Shown piece by piece: positions 1-7,843 of a stretch of 47,638 nt of DNA. The stretch covers positions 1 through 47,638 of the forward strand of contig CAYWXG010000014.1 of NCBI GenBank assembly GCA_964462445.1, written 5' to 3'. The position numbers and the translations under genes are program-made. The stretch is from JAGBWK01 sp964462445. Lineage in GTDB: Bacteria > Bacteroidota > Bacteroidia > Bacteroidales > Muribaculaceae. The stretch's first letter is position 1, and each line of letters opens with the position of its first letter. The notes beneath the pieces were generated by a model that worked only from the letters and a program-made list of their open reading frames with translations, did not search any database and was not told the DNA's origin.

Positions 1-1162
1 CCAACACTTGTGCCGGACAAGATGAGATACATGCACCACATCCCACACATTTCACTAAAAATGATTGTAACGACGTGAATCCGGGGGGCGGAACCGGGTG
101 ACCATTATCAGTAGGGACCTGCAATATTTCTTTCGGCGTCCACCTATTCAGTTTCTGCTCTGCACTTGCCACCAAAGGAGCAGTGGCTAATATCAATCCC
201 GTTGACAAAAATTTGCGCCTGTCGATTGCTCGTGGCTTATCCATATTATCTGCCGGCGCGTCTATCGTGGCTGTAACTCGTGGCCCCGGTATCTTCATCA
301 TCATCGGTATTGATAAGCGATGACGACGGCTGGTATACGTGATTGCGCCACTATTGCACACTGACGCACAATTGAAACACACTACACAACGCGACATATC
401 TACTGTGTGACTCTTCGAATCTATACACTCCGATTTACACACTCGCTCACACAAGCCACAATTGACACACGCATCGGTGTTTATATCCATCCCATACACA
501 CTATGACGTCCCAACAGACTCAACACTGAGCCTACCGGACATATCGTATTGCAAATCAAGCGACCACGCTTCATTGCAACTACCACTACCACAACAAGTG
601 TCGCTGCCGCCACCGCAACTCCTATCAATGTGCCGACTACTACTGTGCTTCCACTTACCGCTTCTATCAACGGACGTAGCAGATAGGTCATAATTCGTCC
701 AAATGCACTATAGGGGTCAAACAACGACAACATAAGAGACAATCCCGACAAAGCCGATAATACTATTATCGCCAACCACAAATATCGGAATCGATTGTGC
801 GAAATATGGTAGCGATATCCTCTCCTAAATCTTTTCTTGCGACTCAATCGAGGTATGCGTGCCACTAAATCCTGAGTTATACCCATCGGACATAACATCG
901 AACAATAGACCCTGCCAAACAGCAACGTCACGATAACCCAAAATGCTATTAACGAACCACTGACAGCCAACACCAACGGCACGATCTGTGCCGTAGCAAT
1001 CCATTGCAATTTCAATGCCGCCGACGTGCCCAACAACACAAAATATAGCACCATGACACTCAGCGCAACCACTGCCGTGATGCGTCGACATAACTGCAAG
1101 CCCTTACCCCTACTATTAGAGCCGCTATCGCTACGACGATATATCCGCGGAGCACCTCCCAT
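1..1162 (-). CDS. NapH/NapG-like fused 4Fe-4S membrane ferredoxin (partial, runs off the left edge)
   Basis: The frame stays open from an ATG at 1160-1162 to base 1, giving 387 residues with no stop. Seen: membrane segments at about 27-50, 57-83, 127-147 and 172-196; two NapH/NosR-type cysteine motifs, GRVYCSMLCPMGITQD (83-98) and CNTICPVG (204-211); two ferredoxin clusters, CVNCGLCERVC (232-242) and CVVCFNCASVC (259-269). A twin-arginine stretch RRKFLSTGLILATA (315-328) is followed by a third cluster, CVGCGACISSCP (372-383). The first part resembles NapH quinol-oxidising ferredoxins and the second resembles Tat-exported NapG/MauM ferredoxins, so it reads as a fusion that passes electrons from the quinone pool to a periplasmic partner. 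The terminal acceptor is not visible. It starts 15 bp after the neighbouring ferredoxin gene and is probably cotranscribed with it. Confidence 0.75.
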   Translation of the reverse strand, partial: MGGAPRIYRRSDSGSNSRGKGLQLCRRITAVVALSVMVLYFVLLGTSAALKLQWIATAQIVPLVLAVSGSLIAFWVIVTLLFGRVYCSMLCPMGITQDLVARIPRLSRKKRFRRGYRYHISHNRFRYLWLAIIVLSALSGLSLMLSLFDPYSAFGRIMTYLLRPLIEAVSGSTVVVGTLIGVAVAAATLVVVVVVAMKRGRLICNTICPVGSVLSLLGRHSVYGMDINTDACVNCGLCERVCKSECIDSKSHTVDMSRCVVCFNCASVCNSGAITYTSRRHRLSIPMMMKIPGPRVTATIDAPADNMDKPRAIDRRKFLSTGLILATAPLVASAEQKLNRWTPKEILQVPTDNGHPVPPPGFTSLQSFLVKCVGCGACISSCPAQVL

Positions 1163-1177
1163 ACTACTCTTTTTTAA

Positions 1178-1690
1178 CTAAAACGTTTCTCTGGTTAAAT
1201 CTATATATCGACCTATACTTTTCATATGCTGTGCTATTGGCAATTGCTTCGGGCACTTCCCTTCACACCATCCGCATCTCGCACATCGATGTGCCAAATG
1301 CTTATCTCCGATTCCTCGCTCTAATCGCGCAACAAACTTCCTGCTTTTTCCCTTGCCTTCTTCACTCAAATAATCGCTTTTGACAAGTGATATCTCCCCG
1401 GACTCTAACGCCTCATTATAAGCTACATACATCGCCGGAATATTCACTCCGGCCCAACAAGGCATACAACGTCCACACTCCTCACACCCAACCTCTCCGG
1501 GCATCGATGACAAAATTTCATCAACATCAAACGGGTCGCCAACACCTCCGAGATCCTCTGCCCGCGTATGCGACCAATTATCATTTCCCCCACGGCACGA
1601 CGTAAGGACTCTACCCACAACGCCACCGGCAACAGCTGTCGCTACAACCATTTTTAGCCACTTACGGCGAGTAATTTCTTGGCTGGACAT
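1178..1690 (-). CDS. Exported dicluster 4Fe-4S protein
   Basis: A 170-residue protein with a Tat-like start (RRKWLKM at 8-14), a hydrophobic stretch, and a cysteine in a lipobox-like setting (LTSC, Cys32). Two iron-sulfur motifs are visible: CEECGRCMPC (69-78) followed by GVNIP, and CARCGWCEGKCP (136-147). This pair matches the C-terminal iron-sulfur module of Bacteroidota aldo/keto-reductase-type proteins, but the reductase barrel is absent, so the module stands alone. It is first in an operon with the NapH/NapG-like gene and has its own strong promoter. Inference: a small periplasmic or membrane-anchored electron carrier. The redox partner is unknown. Confidence 0.7.
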   Translation of the reverse strand: MSSQEITRRKWLKMVVATAVAGGVVGRVLTSCRGGNDNWSHTRAEDLGGVGDPFDVDEILSSMPGEVGCEECGRCMPCWAGVNIPAMYVAYNEALESGEISLVKSDYLSEEGKGKSRKFVARLERGIGDKHLAHRCARCGWCEGKCPKQLPIAQHMKSIGRYIDLTRETF

Positions 1691-1737
1691 AATTCCCGGA
1701 TTAGATTTATTGTTATGTGGGTTATTCTTATCAACAG

Positions 1738-1769
1738 CAAATATAATAATACTATTCTATTTAAACAAA
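1738..1769 (-). promoter_or_regulatory. Bacteroidota promoter for the Fe-S operon
   Basis: Read on the minus strand, TTTG (1769-1766) is followed after 20 nt by TATATTTG (1745-1738), an exact fit to the Bacteroidota -33/-7 consensus. The expected start is near 1731, about 40 nt before the ATG at 1690. Confidence 0.7.
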
Positions 1770-1933
1770 TAGGAGAAATGCCTATCAATCCATTTAATAT
1801 TGGAACCGACCAAATGATATTACGTGCAATGATATGGGAGTGAAGTCCTCCTCGGCCTAACAATCATCAGTATGACTGAAAAGACTTGATGCGAAAATTT
1901 ACCATATAATCATCATTTATCCCTCAGATTCAT

Positions 1934-1964
1934 TATATTTGCATTATTAAAATCATAATAATGC
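1934..1964 (+). promoter_or_regulatory. Promoter and overlapping palindrome of the restriction operon
   Basis: TATATTTG (1934-1941) matches the Bacteroidota -7 element; no clear -33 TTG is seen at the right distance. A perfect 9-bp inverted repeat, GCATTATTA (1941-1949) and TAATAATGC (1956-1964) with a 6-bp centre, begins on the last base of the -7 element and covers the expected start point. It could be an operator or a 5' mRNA hairpin. The rest of the 1691-2034 gap is AT-rich and shows no gene. Confidence 0.5.
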
Positions 1965-2034
1965 GCAATAATAAATAAATCAACATAAAAACTATTTAAA
2001 TAGAATAAACTAATACATAATAACTCACCAAGTT

Positions 2035-2955
2035 ATGGCAAAAGCAAAACCTTTCATCAAATGGGTTGGAGGAAAAGGTCAACTCATCGAACAACTCGAA
2101 GCATTGCTTCCAGCTGACTTTGCAGAAAGGGAAAATGTCACTTACATAGAGCCTTTTGTAGGTGGTGGAGCTATGCTCTTTTATATGTTGCAGACATATC
2201 CAAATATAAAGTCAGCCGTAATAAACGACATTAACCCGGACTTAACTCTCTGCTATCAAACTGTTAGAGACAATCCTACTGAATTAATTAAATCTCTTAA
2301 TGATATTCAAGCGGAATATCATGCCCTACTAACTGAGGAAGATAGAAAAATGTTTTTCCTTGAACAACGAAATAGATTCAATACAAAATCATTGAATTCA
2401 ATAGAAAATTGTACGTTATTCTTTTTCCTAAATAGAACTTGTTTTAATGGTCTTTATAGAGTAAATAAGTCCGGCAAATTCAATGTCCCATTTGGGAAAT
2501 ACTCCACTCCCACAATCTGTGATGCCAAAACAATATATGCCGACAGTAAACTTCTACAAAAAGTAGAAATCATGACTGGCGATTTCGAACAAACTTTTGC
2601 AAAAATAAATGGTAATACATTTTTCTATTTCGACCCACCTTATCGACCTCTTAGCAACACTTCTAGTTTTAACGACTACTGCAAGGAGGATTTTAACGAT
2701 GATGCTCAAATTCGCTTAAAACTATTTTGTGACAAATTGAATGAAGTAGGGGTGGATTTCATGCTTAGTAATTCCGATTGTTTGGGGAAGAATTCTACCG
2801 ACCGATTCTTTGATGATTTGTTTATTGATTATAAGATTGAACGAGTTTGGGCTTCTAGAAGTGTTAATGCTATCGCAACTAAACGAGGTAAGTTAACTGA
2901 AATTGTAGTAAATAATTATTATAACAAATATTCATTTCAACACTATACAATATGA
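2035..2955 (+). CDS. dpnM: DpnM/Dam-type DNA adenine-N6 methyltransferase (GATC)
   Basis: A 306-residue D12-class (alpha) adenine methyltransferase. Seen: motif X FIKWVGGKGQL (7-17), the SAM-binding motif I YIEPFVGGGAM (37-47), the conserved block FLNRTCFNGLYRVN (131-144), and the catalytic DPPY (200-203). These are family hallmarks of DpnM, MboA and Dam, which methylate the adenine of GATC in duplex DNA. It is the first gene of the restriction operon and its stop overlaps the next start (ATGA at 2952-2955), so protection is made before or together with the nuclease. The gene is much more AT-rich than the core genes around it, in keeping with horizontal acquisition. The specificity is inferred from the DpnII-like partner. 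Confidence 0.9.
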   Translation: MAKAKPFIKWVGGKGQLIEQLEALLPADFAERENVTYIEPFVGGGAMLFYMLQTYPNIKSAVINDINPDLTLCYQTVRDNPTELIKSLNDIQAEYHALLTEEDRKMFFLEQRNRFNTKSLNSIENCTLFFFLNRTCFNGLYRVNKSGKFNVPFGKYSTPTICDAKTIYADSKLLQKVEIMTGDFEQTFAKINGNTFFYFDPPYRPLSNTSSFNDYCKEDFNDDAQIRLKLFCDKLNEVGVDFMLSNSDCLGKNSTDRFFDDLFIDYKIERVWASRSVNAIATKRGKLTEIVVNNYYNKYSFQHYTI

Positions 2956-3797
2956 TGAACGCACATTCCAAAGAACAATTTGATTCTTTTATGTCTCAAT
3001 TAAAAGAGACAAACACTACTCTTGATTTTTATTGTGATTTCAAAAAAATTAACGCTAATGTTGAAACGATTTCAATAAAATTGAATCAATTAAATTATTT
3101 AATTGGGCAAGAGGATATTGACGCTGCAATTCATCGACTTTGGGATGAAAATAAGAGTGTATTTAATATATTAGAAATACTGATTGCAGTCCGTACATCC
3201 GACAAGAAAAAGGCTATAATGTCTGATGGGAATGTAAAATTAATTAATAATCTGTTTGACAGTGTTGATGGCGTCATTGAATACATACATGGCACAGGGC
3301 TTGATTATGTTTTTAAAAATAAACAAATAAAAAACTTGGTTGACTATGTTTTTGGGGTTGAGACTGGATTAGACTCCAATGCCCGCAAAAATAGAAGCGG
3401 GCATTTAATGGAAGGACAAGTAGCATCAATATTTGATAATGCAAATATTGTTTATAGAAAAGAAGTCTATTCTACTGAATTCCTGGAATTATCTATTCTA
3501 GGAGAAGATAAAAAACGTTTTGATTTTGTTTTAGAAACCAATCGCTGCAAATATTTAATGGAAGTTAACTTCTATAGTGGTGGAGGATCAAAATTAAACG
3601 AGGTTGCTCGTGCATATTCTGAACTATCTCCAAAAATTAATGCCGTAGATGGATTTGAATTTGTTTGGATTACAGATGGTATTGGATGGAAGTCAGCTAG
3701 AAACAAGTTGGAGGAAGCTTTTTACACCATTCCCAACATTTATAATCTTACAACTATTAATGATTTTATTACCCAAATTAAATCCGAATTAGTATGA
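2952..3797 (+). CDS. dpnB: DpnII/MboI-type type II restriction endonuclease
   Basis: A 281-residue protein with the signature of the DpnII/MboI family: FDF (190-192), then EVNFYSGGGSKLNE (204-217), the divergent PD-(D/E)XK active site in which Asp191 and Glu204 are likely metal ligands. The length is close to DpnII (about 288 residues). The family cuts unmethylated GATC. It overlaps the methyltransferase gene by 4 nt and is overlapped by 4 nt by the next gene (ATGA at 3794-3797), a sign of translational coupling. The first ATG of an ATGATG pair is used because it forms the overlap. Confidence 0.88.
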   Translation: MMNAHSKEQFDSFMSQLKETNTTLDFYCDFKKINANVETISIKLNQLNYLIGQEDIDAAIHRLWDENKSVFNILEILIAVRTSDKKKAIMSDGNVKLINNLFDSVDGVIEYIHGTGLDYVFKNKQIKNLVDYVFGVETGLDSNARKNRSGHLMEGQVASIFDNANIVYRKEVYSTEFLELSILGEDKKRFDFVLETNRCKYLMEVNFYSGGGSKLNEVARAYSELSPKINAVDGFEFVWITDGIGWKSARNKLEEAFYTIPNIYNLTTINDFITQIKSELV

Positions 3798-4321
3798 AAC
3801 AAGGTGGCACTGGTGGCGGAAACACTATCACTGGATTGATATACGAAGCTAAAGTTGACTTAGCCAATTTTTTGAATAGCCAAAAAGGTTATGTCGTTAA
3901 GGACATGGATATTTTCTTCAACTCCGAACTTGTTGGTAATATTTTTAAAAAACATGACTTGTATAAATTTTTAGCTAAAAAGGGGATTGATTGGAATAAA
4001 CATTTATCAAAAAAACTCTTACCTGACAATTGTATTTATGTTATTATAAATAACACTATTAATATTATTGAAGTCAAACATCAAATAGTTAACGGAAGTG
4101 TTGATGAAAAATTACAAACCTGTGATTTTAAGAAAAAACAATACACTAAATTATTTTCTGAACTCAATTATAAGGTAGAATTTATGTATATTTTATCCGA
4201 TTGGTTTAGAAAAGATTGCTATAAGGATACTCGCGACTATATTATTAGCGTAGGGTGTCATTATTATTATAACTATATCCCTTTACATGAATTAGGTTTA
4301 CCAGTGCCTTCCTTTGACTAA
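3794..4321 (+). CDS. Small PD-(D/E)XK nuclease-like protein inside the restriction operon
   Basis: A 175-residue protein I cannot assign to a named enzyme. Its N-terminus is glycine-rich (GGTGGGNTITG, 4-14) and followed by Glu18 in YEAK. The core shows LPD (76-78), a beta strand, and IEVKHQ (92-97), which is the PD...ExK spacing of a PD-(D/E)XK nuclease; CDFKKKQYTKL (110-120) would supply the following helix. It begins in a 4-nt overlap with the DpnII gene and ends 1 nt before the second methyltransferase, so it belongs to the operon. The classical DpnII and MboI operons have two methyltransferases and one nuclease; this gene is extra. It could be a second endonuclease with its own specificity, a nickase, or an accessory subunit. 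Confidence 0.7.
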   Translation: MKQGGTGGGNTITGLIYEAKVDLANFLNSQKGYVVKDMDIFFNSELVGNIFKKHDLYKFLAKKGIDWNKHLSKKLLPDNCIYVIINNTINIIEVKHQIVNGSVDEKLQTCDFKKKQYTKLFSELNYKVEFMYILSDWFRKDCYKDTRDYIISVGCHYYYNYIPLHELGLPVPSFD

Positions 4322-4322
4322 A

Positions 4323-5201
4323 ATGATTAAATCTTATTTTAAATCTCCCGACCGCGCATTTACATTGCTATTTGGCGATTGCACTAAATTGCTTCGTGAA
4401 TTTGACTTCAAATTCAGTTGTATCTTTGCCGACCCCCCTTACTTCCTATCTAATGGTGGGATAAGCGTTCAGGCAGGGAAGATTGTGAGTGTAAATAAAG
4501 GAGATTGGGATAAAGGTAAGAGCCCTCAAGAAATGATGGATTTCAATATGGAATGGCTCAGCCTTTGCAGAGATAAACTTAAGGATAATGGAACAATATG
4601 GATTTCTGGCACTTACCATAATATCTTTTCAGTGGCAAATTGCCTCACCCTCTTGGGATATAAAATTCTCAATGTGGTAACATGGGCTAAAACAAATCCT
4701 CCTCCCAATATTTCATGTCGCTATTTTACTTATAGCACAGAATTTATAATTTGGGCTCGCAAATGCGTAAAGAAGCCTCACTATTTCAATTACGATTTAA
4801 TGAAAAAAATTAATGGTAACAAACAAATGACTGATGTTTGGACATTACCAGCTATTGCTCGTTGGGAAAAATCATGTGGGAAACACCCGACACAAAAGCC
4901 TCTTGCCTTGTTATCCAGGATCATTATGGCTTCCACCAAACCCGGAGATTGGGTGCTAGACCCTTTTTGTGGCAGTTCTACAACTGGTATTGCCGCTAAT
5001 TTACTCCAACGACGATACTTAGGAATTGATCAAGAAAAAATATACCTTGAACTAAGTAAGAATCGACGTGTAGAATTAGACGATACGACTACATCTCTTA
5101 AAATGCTATCTAAAATCAAAGACACACAACATATCGATTCTTTATTCCCTCAATTAATAAGTGAAAATTCTAATATTACATATAGTGATTTACCGTTCTG
5201 A
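4323..5201 (+). CDS. dpnA: DpnA-like beta-class adenine-N6 methyltransferase
   Basis: From the ATG at 4323 this is 292 residues; an upstream in-frame TTG at 4314 would add three residues but is less likely. The order is catalytic FADPPYFLSNGG (35-46) first, then HPTQKP, then the SAM motif DPFCGSSTTG, which is the beta-class arrangement. The text around DPPY (SVNKGDWDKGK, SGTYHN) is typical of DpnA and MboC, the second methyltransferase of GATC systems; pneumococcal DpnA also methylates single-stranded DNA and protects incoming transforming DNA. That role here is inference. It is the last gene of the operon and is followed by a terminator at 5242. An alternative is that it pairs with the small nuclease as a separate specificity. 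Confidence 0.85.
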   Translation: MIKSYFKSPDRAFTLLFGDCTKLLREFDFKFSCIFADPPYFLSNGGISVQAGKIVSVNKGDWDKGKSPQEMMDFNMEWLSLCRDKLKDNGTIWISGTYHNIFSVANCLTLLGYKILNVVTWAKTNPPPNISCRYFTYSTEFIIWARKCVKKPHYFNYDLMKKINGNKQMTDVWTLPAIARWEKSCGKHPTQKPLALLSRIIMASTKPGDWVLDPFCGSSTTGIAANLLQRRYLGIDQEKIYLELSKNRRVELDDTTTSLKMLSKIKDTQHIDSLFPQLISENSNITYSDLPF

Positions 5202-5241
5202 ATAGCGATTCTTAAAAATACAATCCGACGACCTACAATAT

Positions 5242-5283
5242 GGGCTGACTACAAATTTTCAATCGCAGTCAGCCCTTTTATAT
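5242..5283. terminator. Bidirectional intrinsic terminator
   Basis: GGGCTGACT (5242-5250) pairs with AGTCAGCCC (5267-5275), a perfect 9-bp stem followed by TTTTATATTTT. It lies between the convergent restriction operon and the secreted nuclease gene and probably serves both. Confidence 0.75.
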
Positions 5284-5319
5284 TTTGTATCTTAATAATT
5301 CTTCCTTTAATCCAGAATC

Positions 5320-7716
5320 CTATTTAACTACTACGCGGCGGGAATTAGTGCCATCGGTTACTATGTACAATCCTGTCGGTAAACTGATTGTATACTGACC
5401 GCCCTGCAATTTGGCTACACCTACGGTTTTCCCATCTACGTTATATACCATATAGTTTGCGGCCTTGCCATGGTTTACTATCACGAGCGACTTATTCAAG
5501 CAATATGAATCCCACTCTGTGAGCGTATCATCTAAAACCACGTCGATCGACGACTCGCGATAATCGGTTACTACTATCTCGTCAATCATTCCTCGCTTAC
5601 CTGCTGTCTGACGCAATCGTATATAATTGTTCCCCGACACATTTACTGTTACTTCATACAATGCATAAGTATCGGCACTAACCACCACCTGTCCGGCTGC
5701 CACCCATGAACTTACTCCCTCAGGTAGATATTCCACTTGCAATGTCATATCCCCATCACTTGAACTCCAACGCTCAGCATAGAAGCTAACTTTCCCTATA
5801 CCTCCGGTTTTGGCTATCAGCGACTCCATCGCGCTCGACGCTGTCTTTCCGAAGCGCAACGCATAATCCCCTTCATAAGAGTCATCGCTACTCCAAATGC
5901 CGGCATCAGTCAATTTCCAATCACACGGATTGCCTACATACGTTTGGGCATTATATGTTCCATAACTACCCTCGCCAGCTTTCTCAAAGTCCTCAACAAA
6001 CCATGGTGTCGACATATCTCTAACTATCGCAGTTGCCATTCCTTCATCATTGACATAACTACCATCGGTAATTGTAATTGTGGTAGAATACTCTCCCTCT
6101 ACCGTACCGTTTACGCGGAGATAGAATCGGTCCTCTTCCGGTGCTATTTCTACTCGCTGCGTCCAGTTTGTCATATCGGTCGACACTGCGAATGGAGCAT
6201 TAACACTGATTGCCAACGCGTTAGAAATATTTTCTACATCAAGCCACACCTCTATTGCTTCCGACGCTTCATCTGGCTCTGCCGCAAATTCAAATTCGCT
6301 GCCATTGAGATACTGCACATCGGGAACGAGCGACGAAGTTGTTACTTTCACCTCATTAGATTCACGAGTATCTGAGGTCAACATATAGCTATATTCTGTT
6401 TCCGGATTGAGGCCGGTTACATCATATTCTTCAAATTCAGCATTAACTGTCACCGGATAGCCGGCAAGCACTACACCGCCCTGCTTAACTGTCAACTGAT
6501 ACGTTTCAGCATCGCCCAAACTCGTCCAACGTGCTGTAAAACTTGTCTCTGTGACATTAATTGCAGGAAGTGCCGGAATGCCTGAAATCGCTTCTGCCGT
6601 GAGATTAACTTTAGCATTGACTTCATCTGAACTCAAGGTCAACACTCCCGTTGCAATCCCTGCTGTTGCTGTATTGAATGATACGGATATCGTGGTCCCT
6701 GCATTAACTGCCGACGCTGTCAATGTCGTTTTTTGCAACTTAAATCCGGCGCCGCTAATCGACAATGTGACTGCTGAGGTCAAATCGCTACCCTTCACTT
6801 CGATAGCTCGAGATACCGTATAATTAGTTGCTGCCATGCCGAAATCTACTGTTGAGTCATCTACCGGCAATGCCAATGTTGGGGTCGGAGCACCGTCGGC
6901 ATACCATGCTTCCCCCACCTTATTTCCCCATATATATTCCACTAATTCAGGATGGTCGATAAAAGGGTTACGGTTACTCTGATATCCATAAACCACTTCA
7001 TTGCGGTTTATCTCCTTATCACTCACTTCATCTTGACGATGCCATTTCAACAAAAGATTGACAGCCCATGTCTTATATGCCGGATAGGAATTACCCGCAA
7101 GCATATCCGAGCTCCACGATGAAATCTTGTCTTTATAGGCGGCTGCCATATAGAAGTAAGTACGAGCAAAATCTCCCTTATAGGCATCATCGGGCTCAAA
7201 CACAGTGCCGGAATATCCTGAAAATGTTGATTCCCCAAGCTTGCCCAACGCTTTAACTCCCCCACTCGATGATAGTGTTGACCCATTTGCACACTCTCCA
7301 AACGGATAATTACTACGTTGTCCATTCACCTTGCCATCGGTGGGATATATATGAAACGCATCCGATACCATCGGTGACTTATCGTCGAACCAACTCTTGG
7401 GAAATGAGTGTTCGCGATTATAGCAATCGCCTACCGCTGAGTAGTTCCCACATTGCTCCGACCCGGGTGTCCAACGCTTTGTGGAATACATATCCCATAT
7501 CTTGCCATTCTCATCAATATCCGATGTCTTATACACTGTCCACAATTTGTCGTATCCCACATTCGTGTGGGGGCCTACCAATGCATTCAATGCGGTGAGT
7601 AATGCCTCGCCGGTTTTTCCTTCACACGTTGCATAATAATCTTTGGGGGCAGTCGCTGTTAATGTCATTGCGACCGACATCATCATTGCTAAAAATAAAG
7701 ATGCAATCTTTTTCAT
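5320..7716 (-). CDS. Secreted endonuclease I family nuclease with FN3-like domains and type IX sorting tail
   Basis: A 798-residue protein. Residues 1-23 form a signal peptide. Residues 25-270 match the endonuclease I (EndA/NucM) fold: NREHSFPKSWF (100-110) carries the catalytic His103 and DAFHIYPTDGKVNGQRSNY (119-137) supplies the metal-binding region; this family degrades DNA and sometimes RNA without specificity. Residues 280-375 look like a beta-sandwich of the BACON or choice-of-anchor type, 380-460 an FN3 repeat, and about 565-700 a carbohydrate-binding-like beta domain. The last 75 residues (MVYNVDGKTVG to RRVVVK) resemble a type IX sorting domain. PorX and PorW are encoded in this window. 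A likely role is digestion of environmental DNA. Confidence 0.85.
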   Translation of the reverse strand: MKKIASLFLAMMMSVAMTLTATAPKDYYATCEGKTGEALLTALNALVGPHTNVGYDKLWTVYKTSDIDENGKIWDMYSTKRWTPGSEQCGNYSAVGDCYNREHSFPKSWFDDKSPMVSDAFHIYPTDGKVNGQRSNYPFGECANGSTLSSSGGVKALGKLGESTFSGYSGTVFEPDDAYKGDFARTYFYMAAAYKDKISSWSSDMLAGNSYPAYKTWAVNLLLKWHRQDEVSDKEINRNEVVYGYQSNRNPFIDHPELVEYIWGNKVGEAWYADGAPTPTLALPVDDSTVDFGMAATNYTVSRAIEVKGSDLTSAVTLSISGAGFKLQKTTLTASAVNAGTTISVSFNTATAGIATGVLTLSSDEVNAKVNLTAEAISGIPALPAINVTETSFTARWTSLGDAETYQLTVKQGGVVLAGYPVTVNAEFEEYDVTGLNPETEYSYMLTSDTRESNEVKVTTSSLVPDVQYLNGSEFEFAAEPDEASEAIEVWLDVENISNALAISVNAPFAVSTDMTNWTQRVEIAPEEDRFYLRVNGTVEGEYSTTITITDGSYVNDEGMATAIVRDMSTPWFVEDFEKAGEGSYGTYNAQTYVGNPCDWKLTDAGIWSSDDSYEGDYALRFGKTASSAMESLIAKTGGIGKVSFYAERWSSSDGDMTLQVEYLPEGVSSWVAAGQVVVSADTYALYEVTVNVSGNNYIRLRQTAGKRGMIDEIVVTDYRESSIDVVLDDTLTEWDSYCLNKSLVIVNHGKAANYMVYNVDGKTVGVAKLQGGQYTISLPTGLYIVTDGTNSRRVVVK

Positions 7717-7754
7717 AAGTAATACTGGTTAACTAATGGCTTTATTAGGAATAG

Positions 7755-7762
7755 CAAAGATA
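7755..7762 (-). promoter_or_regulatory. -7 element of the secreted nuclease gene
   Basis: The minus strand reads TATCTTTG, a match to TAnnTTTG, about 38 nt upstream of the ATG at 7716. No convincing -33 element is seen. Confidence 0.4.
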
Positions 7763-7843
7763 CATAATTTTTCCTTAAATCCCATTGATGCCTATTTTAT
7801 TAGCACTCCTCGCTTGGTTATTCTATTTCTCGTTTTACCGCCG

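Noticed and set aside
1654..1863. 69-codon minus-strand frame over the Fe-S promoter
   Set aside because: It overlaps the start of the ferredoxin gene in another frame and covers a consensus promoter.
4314..4322. TTG start at 4314 for the DpnA-like gene
   Set aside because: The ATG at 4323, nine bases later, is a normal start and loses no conserved residue.
2035..5201. Prophage or integrative element carrying the restriction genes
   Set aside because: No integrase, attachment repeats, structural or replication genes are present on either side.
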